Positions 18,043 to 27,273 of a stretch of 64,000 nt of DNA are shown piece by piece (positions within the stretch are counted from its first letter, which is position 1; the number at the start of each line of letters is the position of its first letter). Location: the NCBI RefSeq assembly GCF_022808695.1, contig NZ_JAKZKW010000002.1:248001-312000 (forward strand), in the 5' to 3' direction. This stretch comes from Fundidesulfovibrio soli (GTDB lineage Bacteria; Desulfobacterota; Desulfovibrionia; Desulfovibrionales; Desulfovibrionaceae). The position numbers and the translations under genes were made by a program. Below the pieces are notes generated by a model. That model worked only from the letters and a program-made list of their open reading frames with translations, searched no databases and was not told the origin of the DNA.

Positions 18043-19281
18043 TCAGCGCCCAAAGTAGTGGGTGATGGAGGGGATGATGTCCAGATAGCTCAGGGGCTCG
18101 TCCCCGGCGTTCTCCACGCGGAAGCCCAGCCCTTCGCGGACCAGCACGGTCGCGCCGGGGGCCAGCTCCGTCTCGCGCGTCCGTTCGACCAGCAGGCCCT
18201 TCCCCGAGAGGATGTGCAGCTGGTGCTCCCAGGGTGTTTCCCGCTCAGGGGTGCGCCCACCAGGGGCCAGCGTGACCAGCCTAGTGCAGAAGCGGGGTGA
18301 GCGCTCCAGGTCGTCCCGGGTGAGCCAGCGCATGCTCATGCCGACGGCCCCGGTTTCCTCGATTGGCGTTTCGGCGACTCCATCCGGCGTCGTCACGGCG
18401 CAGAAGGCCTTCTCCTCGTGGAAGCGGGCGATCCTCTCCAGGTTTTCCTCATCCTCGGCCAGCATCTCTTCGTCTCGCTCAAGGGAGGGCATCGGAAACA
18501 GGGGGCCTTCGGTGACGATGGCGCGCAGTATGTCGTCCTCGTCCAGCGGCGAGGGGTTGGGCGCGGGCGCGCCCTTGGAGTAGTGCACGATCACCTTGCT
18601 GCGCCTGTCCGGCTGGATGTTCTCGGTCATGTCCCGCACGTGTTCGCGCACCGCCTCGATGCTCCCGATGATTTCGGCCTGCTTGCTGCTGAACTGCGGC
18701 AGGAAGCGCAGCTTCCGGGTGCCGAAGTGGGCGTGGAAGTCCTCGCGGGTGAAGTAGCTCACGTCCCCCGGCGTCACGGGGTCGCGCTCGCGGAAGAACT
18801 GGGGGTGCGTCTCGCGGATGTAGAGCAGGAAGGCCCGCTTCTGCTCCTCGCTGTCGAAGAAGCTCTCGGTGGAGACGATCACGTTGCGCCGGGCCACGCG
18901 CGTAAGCTCCGCCACCACGCGCCCGGGGTCGCGGATGTGCTCGATGGTCTCGATGCAGAGCACCGTGTCGAAGGAGTCGCCCGCGAAGGGCAGGTCCAGG
19001 GCGGAACCCAGGGCCACCTCCAGGCCGAAACGCTCGCGGGCGATGGCCAGCGCCCCCTCGTCAATGTCCACGGTGGTCACGGGCTTGCCGAAGAGCGTGC
19101 GCACCAGGTGGGACTGGCAGCCGTCCGCCCCGCCCACGTTGAGCACGCTGCCCAGGTCCAGCGTGTTGAGCAGCCTGAAGATGCTGAAGGTGCGGGCATA
19201 ATGCACCAGATGCAGGGGGATGGTGTGCCTGAATCCCCGCATGTAGCCGTAGATGGGGGCGTGCGCCTGCCTGTAGCCCAT
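18043..19281 (-). CDS. SAM methyltransferase fused to a C-terminal cupin-like domain (412 aa)
   Basis: The N-terminal part (about residues 35-165) is a class I methyltransferase: SVLNVGGADGCQSHLV (motif I), TTVDIDEGALAIA, SALDLPFAGDSFDTVLCIETIEHI and the ETHPQFFRERDPV segment. A middle linker is charged. The last 85 residues form a cupin-like beta domain (ETPWEHQLHILSGKGLLVE, ELAPGATVLVREGLGFRVENAGDEPLSYLDIIPSITHYFG). It is the third gene of the minus-strand operon with the hybrid kinase and its regulator (12 bases after the regulator), so it may be an output of that pathway. The substrate is unknown. Confidence 0.8.
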   Translation of the reverse strand: MGYRQAHAPIYGYMRGFRHTIPLHLVHYARTFSIFRLLNTLDLGSVLNVGGADGCQSHLVRTLFGKPVTTVDIDEGALAIARERFGLEVALGSALDLPFAGDSFDTVLCIETIEHIRDPGRVVAELTRVARRNVIVSTESFFDSEEQKRAFLLYIRETHPQFFRERDPVTPGDVSYFTREDFHAHFGTRKLRFLPQFSSKQAEIIGSIEAVREHVRDMTENIQPDRRSKVIVHYSKGAPAPNPSPLDEDDILRAIVTEGPLFPMPSLERDEEMLAEDEENLERIARFHEEKAFCAVTTPDGVAETPIEETGAVGMSMRWLTRDDLERSPRFCTRLVTLAPGGRTPERETPWEHQLHILSGKGLLVERTRETELAPGATVLVREGLGFRVENAGDEPLSYLDIIPSITHYFGR

Positions 19282-19292
19282 GGGATTCCCGC

Positions 19293-20699
19293 CTAGAGGG
19301 ACATGTTGTGCTTCTTGAGCAGGGCGTACAGGTGCGAGCGCGACAGCCCCGAGGTGTCCAGCATGGACTGGAGGTCCTTGCCGGTATGCAGGATCAGGGC
19401 GTCCAGGTATTCGCGCTCCTTGTTCTCCTTGTAGGCCTTGAGCGTGGGCATGTGGCCCTTGGCCAGGTCCCGCAGGAGGGGTTCGGGCATGGCCGCGGGG
19501 CGGTCGTCCTGCCTGCCGCGCTCGATGTTGGCCTTCATCACCTGCAGGCGCACCTCCGGGGGCAGGTGCTTGGCGTAGAGCGTGGGCTCCATGCCCGAGG
19601 CGGCCAGGGCCCGTTCCAGCACGCCATAGAGTTCGCGCACGTTGCCCGGCCAGGAGTAGGCCATGAGCATCTCGGAGAAGTCGGTGCCCACGCCCTTGGT
19701 GGGCAGGCCGTAGCGCTCGCAGAGCGTGTCCAGGTGATGCAGGGTCAGGGCCTTGATGTCCTCCTTGCGCTCGCGCAGGGGGGGCAGGGTGATGGTGAAG
19801 GTCTTGAGGCGGAAGAGCAGGTCCTGCCGGAACTCGCCGCGCGCGGCCATTTCCTCCAGGTCGCGGTTGGTGGCCGCGATGAGCCGGAAGTCGCTCTGCA
19901 CCTCCACGTTGGAGCCCACGGGGCGGAAGCGCTTCTCCTGCAGGACGCGCAGGAAGGCCCGCTGGATGTTCAGCGGCATCTCGCCCACCTCGTCCAGGAA
20001 CAGCGTGCCGCCGTCGGCCAGCTTGACCAGGCCGGGGCGGTCCTGGTCGGCGCCGGTGAAGGAGCCCTTGCGGTGGCCGAAGAGGGTGCTCTCCAGCAGG
20101 GTCTCGGTCAGGGAGGCGCAGTCCACGGCCACGAACTCGCCCGTGGCCCGGGGGGAGTTCTGGTGGATGGTGCGGGCCATGAGCTCCTTGCCGGTGCCGG
20201 TTTCGCCCATGATGAGCACCGGTCCGGTGAGGCGGCAGGCCTGGGCCACGTGGTCCAGGCAGGCCTCCAGCCTGGGGCTGGTGCCCACGATGGCCTCGCG
20301 GCGCAGGGCCACAGTGGCCACCTCGCTGCCCTTTTCCTTGTGGTACTTGAGCGCCCTGGTCAGCGAGAGCATGGTCTGCTTGATGGGGGCCGGTTTGACC
20401 AGATAGTCCCACGCGCCGCCCGCGATGGCCATCTCCGCGCCGTCCGGGTCGCCCAGGCCGGTGAGGATGATGACCTCCGGCGGGGAGTCCCCGCGCCTGA
20501 TCTCGGGCAGGGCGTCCAGGCCGTTGCCGTCGGGCAGGCGTATATCCAGGAGGATGACGTCCACGGGGTTGGCGCGCAGCATGCCCAGGCCCTCGGCCAG
20601 GGTGCCCGCGCCAAGGAAGGTGAACCGCATGCGGCGGGAAAGGCTTTGGAATGTGTCGCGGATTTCCGCGTCGTCGTCGATTACGAGTATGGTGGACAT
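19293..20699 (-). CDS. Sigma-54-dependent response regulator (468 aa)
   Basis: This NtrC-family activator has a receiver domain (VIDDD pocket, phospho-acceptor Asp52 in LLDIRLPDG), an AAA+ domain with Walker A GETGTGKE, sigma-54 contact loop GSFTGA and Walker B LFLDEVGE, and a C-terminal helix-turn-helix (DLQSMLDTSGLSRSHLYALLKKH). The start codon overlaps the stop of the hybrid kinase (TGATG), so both are translationally coupled and almost certainly form a pair. Unlike the regulator at 7973, its contact loop keeps the second Gly. Target promoters are not evident in the window. Confidence 0.92.
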   Translation of the reverse strand: MSTILVIDDDAEIRDTFQSLSRRMRFTFLGAGTLAEGLGMLRANPVDVILLDIRLPDGNGLDALPEIRRGDSPPEVIILTGLGDPDGAEMAIAGGAWDYLVKPAPIKQTMLSLTRALKYHKEKGSEVATVALRREAIVGTSPRLEACLDHVAQACRLTGPVLIMGETGTGKELMARTIHQNSPRATGEFVAVDCASLTETLLESTLFGHRKGSFTGADQDRPGLVKLADGGTLFLDEVGEMPLNIQRAFLRVLQEKRFRPVGSNVEVQSDFRLIAATNRDLEEMAARGEFRQDLLFRLKTFTITLPPLRERKEDIKALTLHHLDTLCERYGLPTKGVGTDFSEMLMAYSWPGNVRELYGVLERALAASGMEPTLYAKHLPPEVRLQVMKANIERGRQDDRPAAMPEPLLRDLAKGHMPTLKAYKENKEREYLDALILHTGKDLQSMLDTSGLSRSHLYALLKKHNMSL

Positions 20700-23600
20700 C
20701 AGCTGCGTCCGGCATCGAGGATGTGGCCGATGGCCCGGCCCAGATCCTCGCCGTTGTAGGGTTTGAGAAGAACGGTGCGGATGTTGCCCGCGCGTTCGGC
20801 GGCAGTCAAGGCGCTACGGCGCCCCGACACCAGGATCACCGGGAGGTGGGGGTGGAGCTTGCCGAGGCGTCCGGCGAACTCCACGCCCGAGATGGCTGGC
20901 ATGTCGAAGTCCGTGACCACGATTTCCACGTCGGCGGCGGAGATGGCCAGGTAGTCCAGCGCCTCCTGGGCCCGGCTCTTGGCCGTGACGGTGTAGCCCA
21001 TGAGTTCCAGCACCCGGGGGATGACCTTCAGCTGGTCCTCGTCGTCCTCCACGAAGAGCACGTGCTCGTGGCCCTGGCGCATGGGCGCCGCCAAGGGCAG
21101 GGCGATCTTGGCGCGGCTGACTTCCTCGAGTTTGGGCAGGAATATCTCGAAGCTGGTGCGCTGGCCGGGCTGGCTGGAGACCTTGAGCGCCCCCCGGTGC
21201 GACTTGACGATGCCGTGCACCACGGCCAGGCCCAGGCCGGTGCCTTCGCCCTTGGCCTTGGTGGTGAAGAAGGGGTCGAAAATGCGGTCCATGATCTCGG
21301 GGGGGATGCCCGGGCCGTTGTCCGTCACGCTGATGCGCAGGTAGCGCCCCGGCTGGATGGAGAACACCTCCGCCCCCACCTCGTCGAAGTCGGTCTCGTC
21401 CAGTTCGATGGACATGTGCCCGCCCGTCTCGCGCATGGCCTGGAAGGCGTTGGCGCACAGGTTCATGACGATCTGGTGCAGCTGGGTGGGGTCGGCGAAG
21501 GCCATGGCCGGGTGCACCTCGATGCGCTCGTTGAGCGAGATGGAGCGCGGCAGGGTGGCCGCGAAGATGGCCAGGGCCTCGTGCACCACCTCGGCAACGT
21601 CGGTGGCCGTGAAGCCCTCCTGCGTGGGGCGGCTGAAGGACAGGATCTGCTTCACCAGCCGCGCGCCGCGCCGGGCGGCCTTGAGGGTGCGCTCCAGGTC
21701 AAGGGCGGTGTCCGATTCGTCGGAGATGTCCATGAGCGCCAGCTCGGTGGAGTTGATGATGGAGGTCAGGATGTTGTTGAAGTCGTGCGCGATGCCGCCG
21801 GCCAGCGCGCCGATGGCCTCCATCTTCTGGGACTGGAGCAGCTGCTTCTCCAGGCTCATCTTGGCCGTGACGTCCTCGGCGGTGCCCAGGATACCCACCA
21901 CGTTGCCCGCGCCGTCGTAGAGGGGGACGATGGTCATCTCCAGCACCACGGGCTCGCGCCCGGGCAGGTGGAGTATCCACTCCCTCCGGTGGATGGAGTG
22001 GCCGGAGGCCAGCACCCTGCGGTTGATCTCCTCCGAGGCCTTGGCCTCGTCCTCGGGCAGGAGCCTGTTGAGCCTGCTGCCCACGATCTGCTCCGGGCCT
22101 TCCAGGCCGAAGAAGTCCAGGAAGGAGCGGTTCACGCCGATGAAGTTGAGGTTCCTGTCCTTCCAGTAGACCAGCTGGGGGATGTTGTTGAGCACGGTCT
22201 GCAGCATCGTCTGGGACTGCCGCAGGGCCTTCTCAGCCTCGCGGCGCAGGGTGATGTCCTGGATGGCCTCCACCACGCCCGCGATCTCGCCCTTGGCGTC
22301 CAGGTAGGTGGCCTTGCTCACGATGACGCCGTGGGGGCTGCCCGCCGCGTCGAGCATGTCGGTCTCGAAGCTGATGACCCCGGGGCGGGCCAGCAGGTTG
22401 CGCTCGGCCGAGTCGAAACGGGTGGCCAGGGGGTGCACCGGGTTGCCGAGCAGGAGGTCGCGCTCGACCCCGAACCACTTCTCGAAAGCCAGGTTGCAGC
22501 CAAGGTAGCGGCCGTCCACCCCCTTGTAGGAGAGGGGCAGGGGGATGGTGTCCATGAGGATGCGCAGGAAGGAGAGCTGGTTCTTGATCTGCAGCTCCAC
22601 CGAGCGCTTCTGCAGGATGGATGTGACCAGCAGCACCAGGATGAACACCAGGAAGAAGAAGCCCGCAAGGCCGAACCAGACGATGTGTTTGTTGATGGTG
22701 TAGAAGCTCAGGGGCTCGTTGATGAGCGTGGAGCCGAAGGGCAGCTTGATCTGCGGGATGCCGAAGCGCTTGAGCGCCTTGTAGTCGAACATGAAGGGGT
22801 CGCTGAAGGTGTCGACCACCTTGATCTTCGCGGTTGGCTCCCCGGCGAGAACCTGCAGGGCCATGTTGGCGGCCAGGACTCCCTCGCCCTCGCCGGAGTG
22901 CAGCTTCCCGCCGATGATGCCGTGGCCGAGCATGAACTGCCAGGCGCTGTTGATGGCCACGGGCAGCTTGGCGGAGAGGATGTCGCAGACGTCCTCCACG
23001 GAGTAGACCTGCCCGTCGTCGTGCAGATAGATGGGCACCAGGTAGACCATGTCCCGCTCGGTGAGGTTCTTGGTCTCCTCCAGGACCTCGTTGAGGGTGC
23101 GCACCGTGATGCACTCCAGGGTGAAGTCGGTCTTGAATTCCGACGCCGCCCGCATCAGCTGCTTCTGGATGGCCTGGCCGGTCAGGGAGTAGTCCGTGAC
23201 CACGATGACGCGGCGCACGTCCGGCAGGAGCTCCCGCAGGAGCTTGAAGTTGGCCTTGAAGTCCGGGTTCTCCACCACGCCGGTCATGTTGCGGCGCGAG
23301 GCGATCATGGCCGGATCGAAATCGTTGACGCCGCAGAAGATCACCGGAACGCCCGGGAACAGCCTGTCCTGGCGCTCCAGCAGGAACTGGAAGGCGTAGT
23401 CGTCCGAGGCGATGATCACGTCGGGGGTGATGCCGGCGTACTTGTCGCGGTAGAGCCGCTCCAGGATGTCCCCCACGTCGGAAGTCACGAAGCGCTTGGT
23501 GTCCATGAACTCGATCAGCAGGTCGTAGGGCTGGCCGGACTTGTCCAGCGCGGAGCGGATGCCCACGAGCACCTGGTCGGACCAGGCATAGCCGCTGTGA

Positions 23601-23707
23601 TAGGAATTGAAATAGAGGATGCGCTTCTTGGCGCTGTCGGCCTGGGCGTGGGCCAGGCCGCAGCCGAAAGCCAGCAGGAACAGGACATTGAGCAGGAGGG
23701 ATTTCAT
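20699..23707 (-). CDS. Hybrid sensor kinase with ABC-substrate-binding-like sensor (1002 aa)
   Basis: Domains in order: signal peptide ([21 protein letters not shown]); a periplasmic domain of about 300 residues resembling the ABC_sub_bind/TrpX fold ([47 protein letters not shown]); one membrane helix ([25 protein letters not shown]); two PAS domains; a HisKA domain with His641 in [11 protein letters not shown]; a HATPase domain ([31 protein letters not shown]); and a C-terminal receiver ([18 protein letters not shown]). The sensor could bind a small molecule directly or through a periplasmic ligand. It is the first gene of the operon with a sigma-54 regulator and a methyltransferase. Confidence 0.92.
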   Translation of the reverse strand: MKSLLLNVLFLLAFGCGLAHAQADSAKKRILYFNSYHSGYAWSDQVLVGIRSALDKSGQPYDLLIEFMDTKRFVTSDVGDILERLYRDKYAGITPDVIIASDDYAFQFLLERQDRLFPGVPVIFCGVNDFDPAMIASRRNMTGVVENPDFKANFKLLRELLPDVRRVIVVTDYSLTGQAIQKQLMRAASEFKTDFTLECITVRTLNEVLEETKNLTERDMVYLVPIYLHDDGQVYSVEDVCDILSAKLPVAINSAWQFMLGHGIIGGKLHSGEGEGVLAANMALQVLAGEPTAKIKVVDTFSDPFMFDYKALKRFGIPQIKLPFGSTLINEPLSFYTINKHIVWFGLAGFFFLVFILVLLVTSILQKRSVELQIKNQLSFLRILMDTIPLPLSYKGVDGRYLGCNLAFEKWFGVERDLLLGNPVHPLATRFDSAERNLLARPGVISFETDMLDAAGSPHGVIVSKATYLDAKGEIAGVVEAIQDITLRREAEKALRQSQTMLQTVLNNIPQLVYWKDRNLNFIGVNRSFLDFFGLEGPEQIVGSRLNRLLPEDEAKASEEINRRVLASGHSIHRREWILHLPGREPVVLEMTIVPLYDGAGNVVGILGTAEDVTAKMSLEKQLLQSQKMEAIGALAGGIAHDFNNILTSIINSTELALMDISDESDTALDLERTLKAARRGARLVKQILSFSRPTQEGFTATDVAEVVHEALAIFAATLPRSISLNERIEVHPAMAFADPTQLHQIVMNLCANAFQAMRETGGHMSIELDETDFDEVGAEVFSIQPGRYLRISVTDNGPGIPPEIMDRIFDPFFTTKAKGEGTGLGLAVVHGIVKSHRGALKVSSQPGQRTSFEIFLPKLEEVSRAKIALPLAAPMRQGHEHVLFVEDDEDQLKVIPRVLELMGYTVTAKSRAQEALDYLAISAADVEIVVTDFDMPAISGVEFAGRLGKLHPHLPVILVSGRRSALTAAERAGNIRTVLLKPYNGEDLGRAIGHILDAGRS

Positions 23708-23753
23708 TGGGTGTGCCGCCTGCACAGGCAGTAGACCACCTTCCCCCGGTTTA

Positions 23754-24638
23754 TCAAGCGCCGGCGAGGGCCTCTTCGCCCCGGCTGGCGGCGCAGCCCG
23801 AGGCCTCCTCCAGGAAGTCCAGGGCCAGGCGCAGCGTGGGCGGATGGTAGAGCATGCTGACATGGCTGATGGGCGCGGACTCGACCTGCACCCATCCGGG
23901 CTGTGTGACCTCCAGCGAGCCGGTGGGCAGGACCATGTTGTCCAGCGGTGAATAGATATTGAGCTTGGGCATGCCGCTGGGGCAGGGCAGGGCGGCCAAC
24001 CGGCGGACCAGTTCGCCTCCGTGGGCCAGGCTGCGGCCCAGGCGTCCCAGGGCCAGCCCGGCCAGGGTGCTGCCCCCGTGGGGGGAGCCAAGGGCGACCA
24101 GGGCCAGCACGCGGGAGGCGCAGTCCTGGTCGGCCACGGCGGCCCGGGCCAGCAGGCCGCCCAGGCTGTGGCCCACCAGGGCAACCCGCCCGCCGCTCGC
24201 TTCCGAGGCTTCCTTGATGACGCCGCGCAACTGCCCGGCCAACTCCCAGAAGTCGTGCCGGACGGTATTGTAGCTCCAGCGGACGATGTTGGCGTAGCCT
24301 TGGCGGCGCAGCATCCAGCCGTAGACGTACCAGGCCGAGGCGTTGTGGTACAGGCCGTGGACGAGCACCACCGTGGGCTTGTCGCAATCCGGGCGGATAT
24401 TCCCGCCCCGGCGGAGCTTCAGAAAGCCCAGCGGGTACGAGGCGTAAATGAAGAACTGGCTGAACACGCTGCCCATGAACGCCCGGAGCACGCAGAAGAA
24501 GAGTCCAGCCGCGCTGGTGAACGCCGCGGCGTGGGAGTGATGGGGGTGACGAACGGCCGCTCGCCAGTACAGCGTGTAGGAAATGCCGGATATCACGGTG
24601 CCGGCGGCCAGAATGCATAGGATGAATGTCTGCAGCAT
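23754..24638 (-). CDS. Membrane-anchored alpha/beta hydrolase, lipase-like (294 aa)
   Basis: N-terminal hydrophobic segments (LQTFILCILAAGTVISGIS and AAGLFFCVLRAFMGSVFSQFFIY) are followed by an alpha/beta hydrolase domain. The oxyanion block is VVLVHGLYHNASAW, and the nucleophile elbow is GHSLGG, with Ser as the nucleophile. A late SPLDNMVLP region would supply the acid, and the ISHVSMLYHP segment the His. The pattern is that of triacylglycerol-lipase-like or PGAP1-like esterases. The start at 24638 has a GGAG site; the longer frame adds residues that do not look coding. It lies upstream of the hybrid kinase gene by 46 bases on the same strand. Confidence 0.83.
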   Translation of the reverse strand: MLQTFILCILAAGTVISGISYTLYWRAAVRHPHHSHAAAFTSAAGLFFCVLRAFMGSVFSQFFIYASYPLGFLKLRRGGNIRPDCDKPTVVLVHGLYHNASAWYVYGWMLRRQGYANIVRWSYNTVRHDFWELAGQLRGVIKEASEASGGRVALVGHSLGGLLARAAVADQDCASRVLALVALGSPHGGSTLAGLALGRLGRSLAHGGELVRRLAALPCPSGMPKLNIYSPLDNMVLPTGSLEVTQPGWVQVESAPISHVSMLYHPPTLRLALDFLEEASGCAASRGEEALAGA

Positions 24639-24796
24639 GGGGAGCTCCGTCCCTGAATAAGGCCTGCCAGGGCGTTGTCCATGCCAATTAGAAGACAATT
24701 GTTACGATTTGATGACGAAAGCGGCGAATCAGAGACGGATTGTGCTGGCGGAAGATCAGCAGCGGAAGGAGACGTCGCTCTTCTGCGAGAAAATTG

Positions 24797-24825
24797 TTGA
24801 CCTTTCCGGGGTGTGGGCGTAAGAG
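24797..24825 (+). promoter_or_regulatory. Sigma-70-type promoter of the tRNA-Val/tRNA-Asp operon
   Basis: TTGACC and TAAGAG are separated by 17 bases and end 18 bases before tRNA-Val. The first nine bases, TTGACCTTT, are shared with the promoter in front of the second tRNA-Asp at 27029. Confidence 0.6.
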
Positions 24826-24843
24826 CACTTTTCTCGTGAGGGC

Positions 24844-24919
24844 GGGCGGGTAGCTCAGTTGGAAGAGCATCGGCCTTACAAGCCGGGGGTCACAGGTTCG
24901 AGCCCTGTTCCGCCTACCA
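24844..24919 (+). tRNA. tRNA-Val (anticodon TAC)
   Basis: The cloverleaf can be drawn by eye. The acceptor GGGCGGG pairs with TCCGCCT (G-T at each end). The D-arm is GCTCAGTTGGAAGAGC. The anticodon arm TCGGC-CTTACAA-GCCGG carries anticodon TAC. The T-arm is ACAGG-TTCGAGC-CCTGT, and the 3' ACCA is encoded. It reads valine GTA/GTG-type codons and is transcribed together with tRNA-Asp 11 bases downstream. Confidence 0.93.
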
Positions 24920-24930
24920 CAGAGAAACGC

Positions 24931-25007
<77 letters not shown>

Positions 25008-25041
25008 GCAAGCAAACAGCCCCAGCGGCTGGTAGGATTAT

Positions 25042-25076
25042 GAAGGGCCAAGCGAACGCTTGGCCCTTCGCTTTTT
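25042..25076 (+). terminator. Terminator of the tRNA-Val/tRNA-Asp operon
   Basis: A 13-bp near-perfect palindrome (GAAGGGCCAAGCG and its complement) is followed by CTTTTT, 35 bases after the tRNA-Asp 3' end. Confidence 0.85.
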
Positions 25077-25243
25077 GGGGGCATGGGCCGCCCCCTGCGG
25101 TTCGGCCCCCCATTGGCTTCGGCGGCCTGGGATGGTTCGGGGCTACGGTTTCAGGCGCGCGGCCCTGCCCGCCGGAACCAGCGCCCACTCGGCCACGCCC
25201 CAATCCGGCGAACGTGGCGCAGGTCAGTTAGCCCCGCCGGAAC

Positions 25244-25489
25244 CTACGCCCACAACTCCGCGCCGCCCTTGGTGGCCTGTCCCGCCGCCTGCTTGAACTG
25301 GGCGCAGTACTGCTCCTGCTCGGTCACGGGCCACTGGCAGCGTTTCACGATCCTGCCGCTGCCGTCCGGGAGCATCCGCCCGGAGTGCTCGTCCGGCACG
25401 CACGGCGGGTTGAGGCGGCAATAGCCGCGCTGGGTGTGCCCGTCGAAGGGCAGCCAATACAGGCACTTCCCGCAGGTGTGGTCTTCCAT
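25244..25489 (-). CDS. Cys-rich small protein, possible metal-binding (81 aa)
   Basis: I do not recognise the family. The start MEDHTCGKC at 25489 follows a purine-rich GGGGGA ribosome site. Six cysteines occur at residues 6, 9, 24, 30, 51 and 62. The first pair is a C-x2-C knuckle, so a zinc or iron site is plausible. Trp, Tyr and Pro residues around the cysteines (CLYWLPFDG, CRLNPPCVPD, CQWPVTEQEQYC) suggest a compact fold. It sits alone in the segment between the two identical tRNA-Asp genes and points opposite to the neighbouring dehydrogenase. Confidence 0.6.
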   Translation of the reverse strand: MEDHTCGKCLYWLPFDGHTQRGYCRLNPPCVPDEHSGRMLPDGSGRIVKRCQWPVTEQEQYCAQFKQAAGQATKGGAELWA

Positions 25490-25638
25490 GGAGTCCCCCG
25501 TAGTTGTCCAATCCCGATTGCGGGCCTCGCGCCCACAGAGCATCACATCCATTATAGATTTAGTGCGGCTGAACGCCTCCTGTGGCAAGACTTTTCAGGC
25601 TTCGGCAGATTGCGGATCGTGTCTCCCCGTTTCTCTCG

Positions 25639-25690
25639 TTGACATGTCTGAGAACTCGGAATAAAAGTCGTTTCGACATTTGTCGAAACG
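25639..25690 (+). promoter_or_regulatory. Promoter-like hexamers followed by a perfect palindrome
   Basis: TTGACA (25639-25644) and an ATAAAA hexamer about 16 bases later are followed at once by a perfect 10-bp inverted repeat, CGTTTCGACA and its complement with a TT spacer (25669-25690). This is the usual arrangement of a repressor operator over a transcription start. No good ORF begins in the next 350 bases. Confidence 0.45.
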
Positions 25691-25810
25691 TTAATCCGTT
25701 CGACAAGGCCGCTGTAAGCGGCGGCAGGGCGTTCCGCCCAGCCCTGCCAGGTGAAGTATGGGCGTACAGAACCCTCGCGCAGTCCGGTCCATGGCGCGCC
25801 TGCGGCTCCA

Positions 25811-25868
25811 GCTACGTCTCCGCGCCTGTGGCTACGTCTCCGCGCCTGTGGCTACGTCTCCGCGCCGG
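25811..25868 (+). repeat. Tandem repeat, three 20-bp units
   Basis: GCTACGTCTCCGCGCCTGTG occurs at 25811-25830 and 25831-25850, and a third unit (25851 on) matches for its first 16 bases. A degenerate unit may precede it. Confidence 0.85.
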
Positions 25869-26072
25869 TCCTGAGGTTCCGCTGGAGGCTTTCGCGTTAC
25901 GGCCAATCGGCTCACAGGCCGGACAGGGCTTGCGGATGAGGAGGGCTCTCTGACAGCCGCGCCAGCTTGTGTTGGTGGCGGAAGACTATTGCGGGCGCGT
26001 GTCCGCATAGGGAAAGGCATTTGGTTTTAATTCGAAACTTGTCAAATTTTACAATCAACAAAGGAGAACGAC

Positions 26073-27002
26073 ATGCAATGGACCACAGCCTCAATCCCGG
26101 ACCAGACGGGCCGGATCGCCATCGTCACCGGCGCCAACAGCGGCATCGGCTACGAGACGGCCAAGGCCCTGGCCTCAAAGGGCGCGCAGGTGGTGCTGGC
26201 CTGCCGCAGCCCGGAGCGCGGCGAGGGGGCCTCGGCCCGGTTGGCAGAGGAAATCCCTGGCGCGCAAGCCGTCCTGATGCCGCTGGACCTGGCTGACCTG
26301 GCCTCCGTGCGCGCCTTTGCCAGTGACTTCCGCGAGCGGTTCACCCGGCTGGACCTGCTGGTGAACAACGCGGGCGTCATGGTGCCGCCCCCCGGCGTCA
26401 CCGCCGACGGCTTCGAGACCCAGATGGGTGTGAACCATCTGGGCCACTTCGCGCTCACGGGCCTGCTCTGGCCGCACCTGCTGCTCTCGGACGCCCCGCG
26501 TGTGGTGGTGGTCTCCAGCGTGTCCCACCGCTGGGGATGCCTGGACGCCAAGCGCCTGGGCGAGCAACGCCGCTGTTGCTGCACAGGCTGCTGCTCCTGC
26601 GGTTCCTGGAAGGCTTACGGCGACAGCAAGCTTGCCAACCTGCTGTTCATGAACGAGCTGGCGTCCGCGGCGCGCGGCGCGAAGCCGGGCATGGTGGTGG
26701 CCGCCGCCCACCCGGGCTGGACGGCGACCAACCTGCAGCGCACCACACGAGTACGCTCCCTGAACGGTTGCTTCGCCATGCGCCCCTGGCAGGGGGCGCT
26801 GCCCACCCTGTGCGCGGCCACCGACCCGGAGGTCGCAAGCGGGGACTTCATCGGGCCGGACGGCTGCATGCAGATGCGCGGCTACCCCAAAAAGGTGCGC
26901 GGCTCCTGCCGCTCCAGGGATTCGGCCCTGGCCCGCGACCTGTGGGCCGCGTCCGAGCGGCTGACTGGCGTGCGCTTCCCCGGCGAGTGCGCGGGAGCAT
27001 GA
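26073..27002 (+). CDS. Short-chain dehydrogenase/reductase with a Cys cluster (309 aa)
   Basis: This is a retinol-dehydrogenase-like SDR. It has cofactor loop TGANSGIG from residue 19, NNAGVM, catalytic Ser in VVVVSSVSH, and the YGDSK motif with Tyr182 and Lys186. An AAAGGAGA ribosome site precedes the start by 6 bases. Just before the active-site Tyr is a loop with six cysteines in nine residues (CCCTGCCSC, 168-176), which is not usual in this family and might bind metal. The later AAAHPGWTATNLQ block is typical. It lies between the two tRNA-Asp copies and has no operon partner. Confidence 0.88.
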   Translation: MQWTTASIPDQTGRIAIVTGANSGIGYETAKALASKGAQVVLACRSPERGEGASARLAEEIPGAQAVLMPLDLADLASVRAFASDFRERFTRLDLLVNNAGVMVPPPGVTADGFETQMGVNHLGHFALTGLLWPHLLLSDAPRVVVVSSVSHRWGCLDAKRLGEQRRCCCTGCCSCGSWKAYGDSKLANLLFMNELASAARGAKPGMVVAAAHPGWTATNLQRTTRVRSLNGCFAMRPWQGALPTLCAATDPEVASGDFIGPDGCMQMRGYPKKVRGSCRSRDSALARDLWAASERLTGVRFPGECAGA

Positions 27003-27028
27003 TTTTTCATTTTCCCCGCGCAAGGGGC

Positions 27029-27055
27029 TTGACCTTTTTGGCCAGCCCCTATAAA
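27029..27055 (+). promoter_or_regulatory. Sigma-70-type promoter of the second tRNA-Asp
   Basis: TTGACC is followed after 15-16 bases by TATAAAT, about 40 bases before the tRNA. The second tRNA-Asp is therefore a complete unit with its own promoter and terminator. Confidence 0.65.
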
Positions 27056-27096
27056 TCACGCTTCCCCGCGACGGTGAAAGCCGACGCGGGGCATGC

Positions 27097-27173
<77 letters not shown>

Positions 27174-27183
27174 CTGAGCCCAC

Positions 27184-27215
27184 AGGGCCGATGGTAACTC
27201 CATCGGCCCTTTTTC
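27184..27215 (+). terminator. Terminator of the second tRNA-Asp
   Basis: An 11-bp stem (AGGGCCGATGG with its complement, loop TAACT) is followed by TTTTT. Confidence 0.85.
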
Positions 27216-27273
27216 TTGCCCTGCGCCCTGGCCGCGCCTATCCTGCCTGGCAAGCCCTTCGCGAGTCCAGCCC

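Larger units (their letters stand above)
25490..26072. other. Gap with promoter/palindrome and 20-bp tandem repeats
   Basis: I see no convincing gene in these 583 bases. Several open frames exist, but they are low-complexity and lack ribosome sites. The gap holds a promoter-like pair with a palindrome (25639-25690), three 20-base tandem repeats (25811-25868) and an AT-rich stretch (26020-26060) before the dehydrogenase gene. Confidence 0.5.

Noticed and set aside
18043-20715. A single 890-codon frame covering both the methyltransferase and the region of the sigma-54 regulator
   Set aside because: The upstream half is the regulator gene read in the wrong frame; the true methyltransferase starts at 19281.
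25582-25953. Possible 123-codon gene between the tRNA-Asp copies
   Set aside because: It runs over the operator-like palindrome and the tandem repeats, has no ribosome site and no recognisable fold.
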